Notes under the pieces: generated by a model
The model's database searches: none
What the model saw: the letters and a program-made list of their open reading frames with translations, nothing else
What the model was told of the DNA's origin: nothing
Source: Chitinophaga pinensis
GTDB taxonomy: Bacteria; Bacteroidota; Bacteroidia; Chitinophagales; Chitinophagaceae
Reading direction: 5' to 3'
Assembly (NCBI GenBank): GCA_943331145.2
Contig: CALQKL020000098.1
Coordinates: 1-7,851 of the forward strand
DNA length: 7,851 nt
Position numbers and translations under genes: made by a program
Shown here: piece by piece, positions 6,005 to 7,851 of the stretch
Layout: each line of letters begins with the position of its first letter
How positions within the stretch are numbered: the stretch's first letter is position 1

Positions 6005-7075
6005 TTAAATTAACTTCCGGTAAAGGTTTAAATATTGATTTGCAGCATTCTCCCAATTGAATAAATCAGCACGCGCTTTCATTTTGCTCCTTTGATTGGA
6101 ATTTGAATGATAATGATCTAATGCATTTGTAAAATCATGTTGCATTTCTTCCGGTTCAAAAGATGAAAAATAATAAGCAGCATCGCCACCAATTTCTGGC
6201 AAGCAGGTATGCCTTGATAAAATTATAGGTGCATCAAAATGCATGGCTTCTGCCACTGGAATGCCGAATCCTTCTGCAATAGATGGAAAAACAAATGCTT
6301 TGGTATGTTGCATCAACCACCATTTCTCAGATTCTGTAATCGATCCAGGCATGATAACCCGTTCAGCCACATTATGTTTTTTTGCTTCTTCTATTATAAA
6401 CGCCTGATAATTTGAATCTTGAAAAATACCCGCGATAACCAGCTTGAAATTGTTGTTTTTAAGCAGCGGTATTAAAACATGAAAATTCTTTTTTCTGGCG
6501 ATGGTGCCTATCGAAAAAATAAAATCATCAGCTTCATGTATGAAAACAGGTTTTTTGGGTGAATGCTTTATTAAATCGACATTACAACCATTGTAAATAA
6601 CTGAAGTAGGTATATTACGAAGATTCAAATGTTCTTTTACAAAATCCAAAGTAAACGAAGAAATTGTTGTAATTAAATCCGAACGATCTATTTGATCTTG
6701 TAATTTATTTAAGTACTTCTTTTGTTTGGCAACAGATTTATTTCCTTCTACCATAAAATTTAGGTCATGAATGGTAAGGATTTTTTTTACCTTTTTTTGA
6801 TTAGGATAATAATTGCTGTTTTGATAAGTACCATGCCAAATATCTGCACGAAGGGCAATAGGATTAAATAATTTATGCCAAGATTTTTGTTTGTAGTAAT
6901 GTTGGTCATCTCCCAAAAAACCAATTTCTTTTTCTGGAGTATAAAAATGCAAGTTAAGTTCTGATGGATTGTTTTGTTGAACCAATGATTTACTGAGTGC
7001 ACTACAATAAGTATAAAGTCCTGTAAAAGGATACTTCATTCTTTCGCAATCGATAATTACATTGGCTGGATGCAT
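6005..7075 (-). CDS. Glycosyltransferase family 4 (GT-B fold)
   Basis: This 356-aa, apparently cytoplasmic retaining glycosyltransferase is the first gene of the minus-strand cluster. The N-terminal domain begins VIIDCERMKYPFTGLYTY (6-23), an acceptor-loop region of a kind I associate with Bacteroidota GT4 enzymes. It continues with DIWHGTY (78-84), LTIHDLN (100-106) and VIYNGCNVD (159-167), which leads into the domain linker. The C-terminal donor domain has FSIGTIARKKNFHVLIPLL (187-205), with the basic residues expected to hold the donor phosphates, then VIMPGSI (240-246). FPSIAEGFGIPVAEAM (263-278) contains the GT4 signature E-x7-E as Glu268 and Glu276, and LPEIGGDAAYYF (292-303) follows. 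The overall pattern resembles mannosyltransferase-type GT4 enzymes, but the sugar is not determined. The ATG at 7075-7073 lies just behind a candidate promoter and has no Shine-Dalgarno site. Confidence 0.92.
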   Translation of the reverse strand: MHPANVIIDCERMKYPFTGLYTYCSALSKSLVQQNNPSELNLHFYTPEKEIGFLGDDQHYYKQKSWHKLFNPIALRADIWHGTYQNSNYYPNQKKVKKILTIHDLNFMVEGNKSVAKQKKYLNKLQDQIDRSDLITTISSFTLDFVKEHLNLRNIPTSVIYNGCNVDLIKHSPKKPVFIHEADDFIFSIGTIARKKNFHVLIPLLKNNNFKLVIAGIFQDSNYQAFIIEEAKKHNVAERVIMPGSITESEKWWLMQHTKAFVFPSIAEGFGIPVAEAMHFDAPIILSRHTCLPEIGGDAAYYFSSFEPEEMQHDFTNALDHYHSNSNQRSKMKARADLFNWENAANQYLNLYRKLI

Positions 7076-7090
7076 TTAAAAAATTTGCTT

Positions 7091-7098
7091 CAAAAATA
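7091..7098 (-). promoter_or_regulatory. Candidate -7 promoter element of the glycosyltransferase operon (TATTTTTG)
   Basis: On the minus strand this is TATTTTTG, identical to the element before mutL and an exact match to TAnnTTTG. It lies 15 bases upstream of the GT4 ATG at 7075, which would give a leader of only about 8-10 bases. It would serve all three minus-strand genes, because the inner gaps (10 and 12 bases) leave no room for a separate intergenic promoter. No clear -33 element was found. Confidence 0.45.
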
Positions 7099-7129
7099 AT
7101 CATTAAAAAATAAGTACCTACACAGAAAC

Positions 7130-7147
7130 TTAATTTGTATTAATTTG
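7130..7147 (+). promoter_or_regulatory. Tandem TTAATTTG boxes upstream of meaB (possible -7 elements)
   Basis: TTAATTTG occurs twice, at 7130-7137 and 7140-7147, spaced exactly 10 bases apart. Each contains TAATTTG, one base short of the TAnnTTTG consensus. From the first copy the meaB ATG at 7154 is 16 bases away, giving a very short leader; from the second it is 6 bases away, so the transcript would be leaderless. The 10-base phase could also suit a protein binding the same face of the helix. The pair may equally be chance in A+T-rich DNA. Confidence 0.3.
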
Positions 7148-7153
7148 CAAACA

Positions 7154-7851
7154 ATGTCTGATAAGTTAAAATTTCAATTGGTAAACGGTGATATTAAGTC
7201 ACTTGCTCGTTGCATTTCATTGGTAGAAAATGAAGCGCCGGGTTATGAATCATTTATGCAATCGTTGAATAACAGCAACAAAGGACAGATCATAGGCATC
7301 ACTGGACCGCCAGGCGCGGGCAAAAGTACCATCACAGATGCGCTTATTGGGGTATTTACGGCAGACAATAAAAAAGTGGCCGTACTTTGTGTTGATCCAT
7401 CATCGCCGTTTAATTTAGGCGCTTTGCTTGGCGATAGAATACGCATGAGTGAATGGTACAACAATCCTAATGTTTATATTCGTTCATTAGCTTCAAGAGG
7501 TTCGTTAGGTGGATTAAATCCAAAAATTATTGAGATATCTGAAATTATTAAAGCAGCTGATTTTGATATTGTGATTATTGAAACAGTTGGTGTAGGACAA
7601 AGTGAAATTGAAATTGCTGGATTAGCAGATGTAACTGTTGTGGTGCTTGTGCCCGAATCGGGCGATGAAATTCAAACAATGAAAGCTGGCTTGATGGAAA
7701 TAGCAGATATTTTTGTTGTCAATAAATCAGATCGAGAAGGTGCAGATGCATTTATCAATACACTAAAACAAATGCTTGCACCTGTATTTCATCACAAACA
7801 ACAAGAAATTCCAATTGTAAAAACGATTGCTTCAACTAAAGAAGGGATTGA
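7154..7851 (+). CDS. meaB: Methylmalonyl-CoA mutase-associated GTPase MeaB (ArgK family), 5' part only
   Basis: I translated this from the ATG at 7154. It stays open for 232 codons to the right edge, about 70-75% of the usual length of just over 300 aa. MeaB is the SIMIBI-class G protein that guards the B12 cofactor of methylmalonyl-CoA mutase, gating cofactor loading and protecting against inactivation; it acts in the cytoplasm in propionyl-/succinyl-CoA interconversion. The signatures are clear: Walker A GPPGAGKST (51-59); VDPSSPFNLGALLGDRIRM (80-98), the family-specific segment; RSLASRGSLGGL (110-121); ETVGVGQSE (143-151), the DxxG-like switch; and the base-specificity motif NKSD (190-193). 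The missing part would hold the C-terminal dimerisation region. The N terminus starts about 45 residues before the first GTPase strand, as usual. No mutase gene is in view. The sequence just before the ATG has no Shine-Dalgarno site. Confidence 0.95.
   Translation, partial: MSDKLKFQLVNGDIKSLARCISLVENEAPGYESFMQSLNNSNKGQIIGITGPPGAGKSTITDALIGVFTADNKKVAVLCVDPSSPFNLGALLGDRIRMSEWYNNPNVYIRSLASRGSLGGLNPKIIEISEIIKAADFDIVIIETVGVGQSEIEIAGLADVTVVVLVPESGDEIQTMKAGLMEIADIFVVNKSDREGADAFINTLKQMLAPVFHHKQQEIPIVKTIASTKEGI

Noticed and set aside
6780..6800. Runs of eight and seven T (A on the coding strand) near the middle of the GT4 coding region, as a possible phase-variation tract
   Set aside because: They encode an ordinary lysine-rich stretch (KKVKKIL), the frame is intact, and runs of this length are common in A+T-rich genes. 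No variant evidence is available.
7154..7851. Substitutions in MeaB motifs (VDPSSPFNLGALLGD instead of the more common VDPTSPFSGGAILGD; NKSD instead of NKAD)
   Set aside because: These are conservative changes seen, as far as I recall, in Bacteroidota members of the family. The nucleotide-binding residues are intact.
1..7851. CRISPR arrays, tRNA or rRNA genes, insertion sequences, riboswitches, attachment sites
   Set aside because: I looked for regularly spaced repeats, cloverleaf-like segments, terminal inverted repeats and transposase motifs on both strands and saw none. The intergenic regions are too short (at most about 150 bases) to hold most of these.

Overview
The window reads as ordinary chromosomal DNA from a member of the Bacteroidota, possibly a Chitinophagia- or Sphingobacteriia-like lineage; the class is a guess. 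The grounds are: A+T-rich sequence; no Shine-Dalgarno sites before any start codon; several starts preceded by matches to the Bacteroidota -7 promoter element TAnnTTTG; and proteins of typical Bacteroidota type. These include a GH3-type secreted enzyme with the phylum's 'EWGLG' signature, MutL with a degenerate endonuclease site, and a stand-alone Lon-N-terminal-domain protein ending in 'LNGHFKNL'.

Layout. (i) 1-416, minus strand: 5' part of a secreted glycoside hydrolase family 3 gene that runs off the left edge. (ii) 417-477: divergent promoter region. (iii) 478-2295, plus: mutL, most likely starting at a TTG. (iv) 2301-2936, minus: LON substrate-binding-domain protein, convergent with mutL across 5 bases. 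(v) 2937-3088: divergent intergenic region, holding a short upstream ORF before the next gene. (vi) 3089-3982, plus: a family 2-like glycosyltransferase. (vii) 4006-7075, minus: three tightly spaced glycosyltransferase genes (gaps of 10 and 12 bases) read in the order GT4, divergent GT-B, GT2. They look like one operon and converge on the plus-strand glycosyltransferase. (viii) 7076-7153: second divergent promoter region. (ix) 7154 to the right edge, plus: 5' part of meaB, the G-protein chaperone of methylmalonyl-CoA mutase.

How the genes fit together. The four glycosyltransferases probably add sugars to a cell-surface glycan (lipopolysaccharide core, O-antigen or another envelope polysaccharide). 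No polymerase, flippase, ligase or nucleotide-sugar synthesis gene lies in the window, so the product and acceptor cannot be named. The flanking genes (mutL, LON-domain gene, meaB) are housekeeping and have no evident link to the sugar genes. No intergenic stretch reaches 300 bases, and I see no RNA genes, insertion sequences, CRISPR arrays or attachment sites.

I found no convincing undescribed system. The points most worth a second look are the loss of metal-binding residues in MutL, the divergent middle glycosyltransferase without the GT4 EX7E motif, a 20-codon ORF ending one base before a glycosyltransferase start, and a recurring promoter-like TAATTTG/TAnnTTTG motif very close to start codons.
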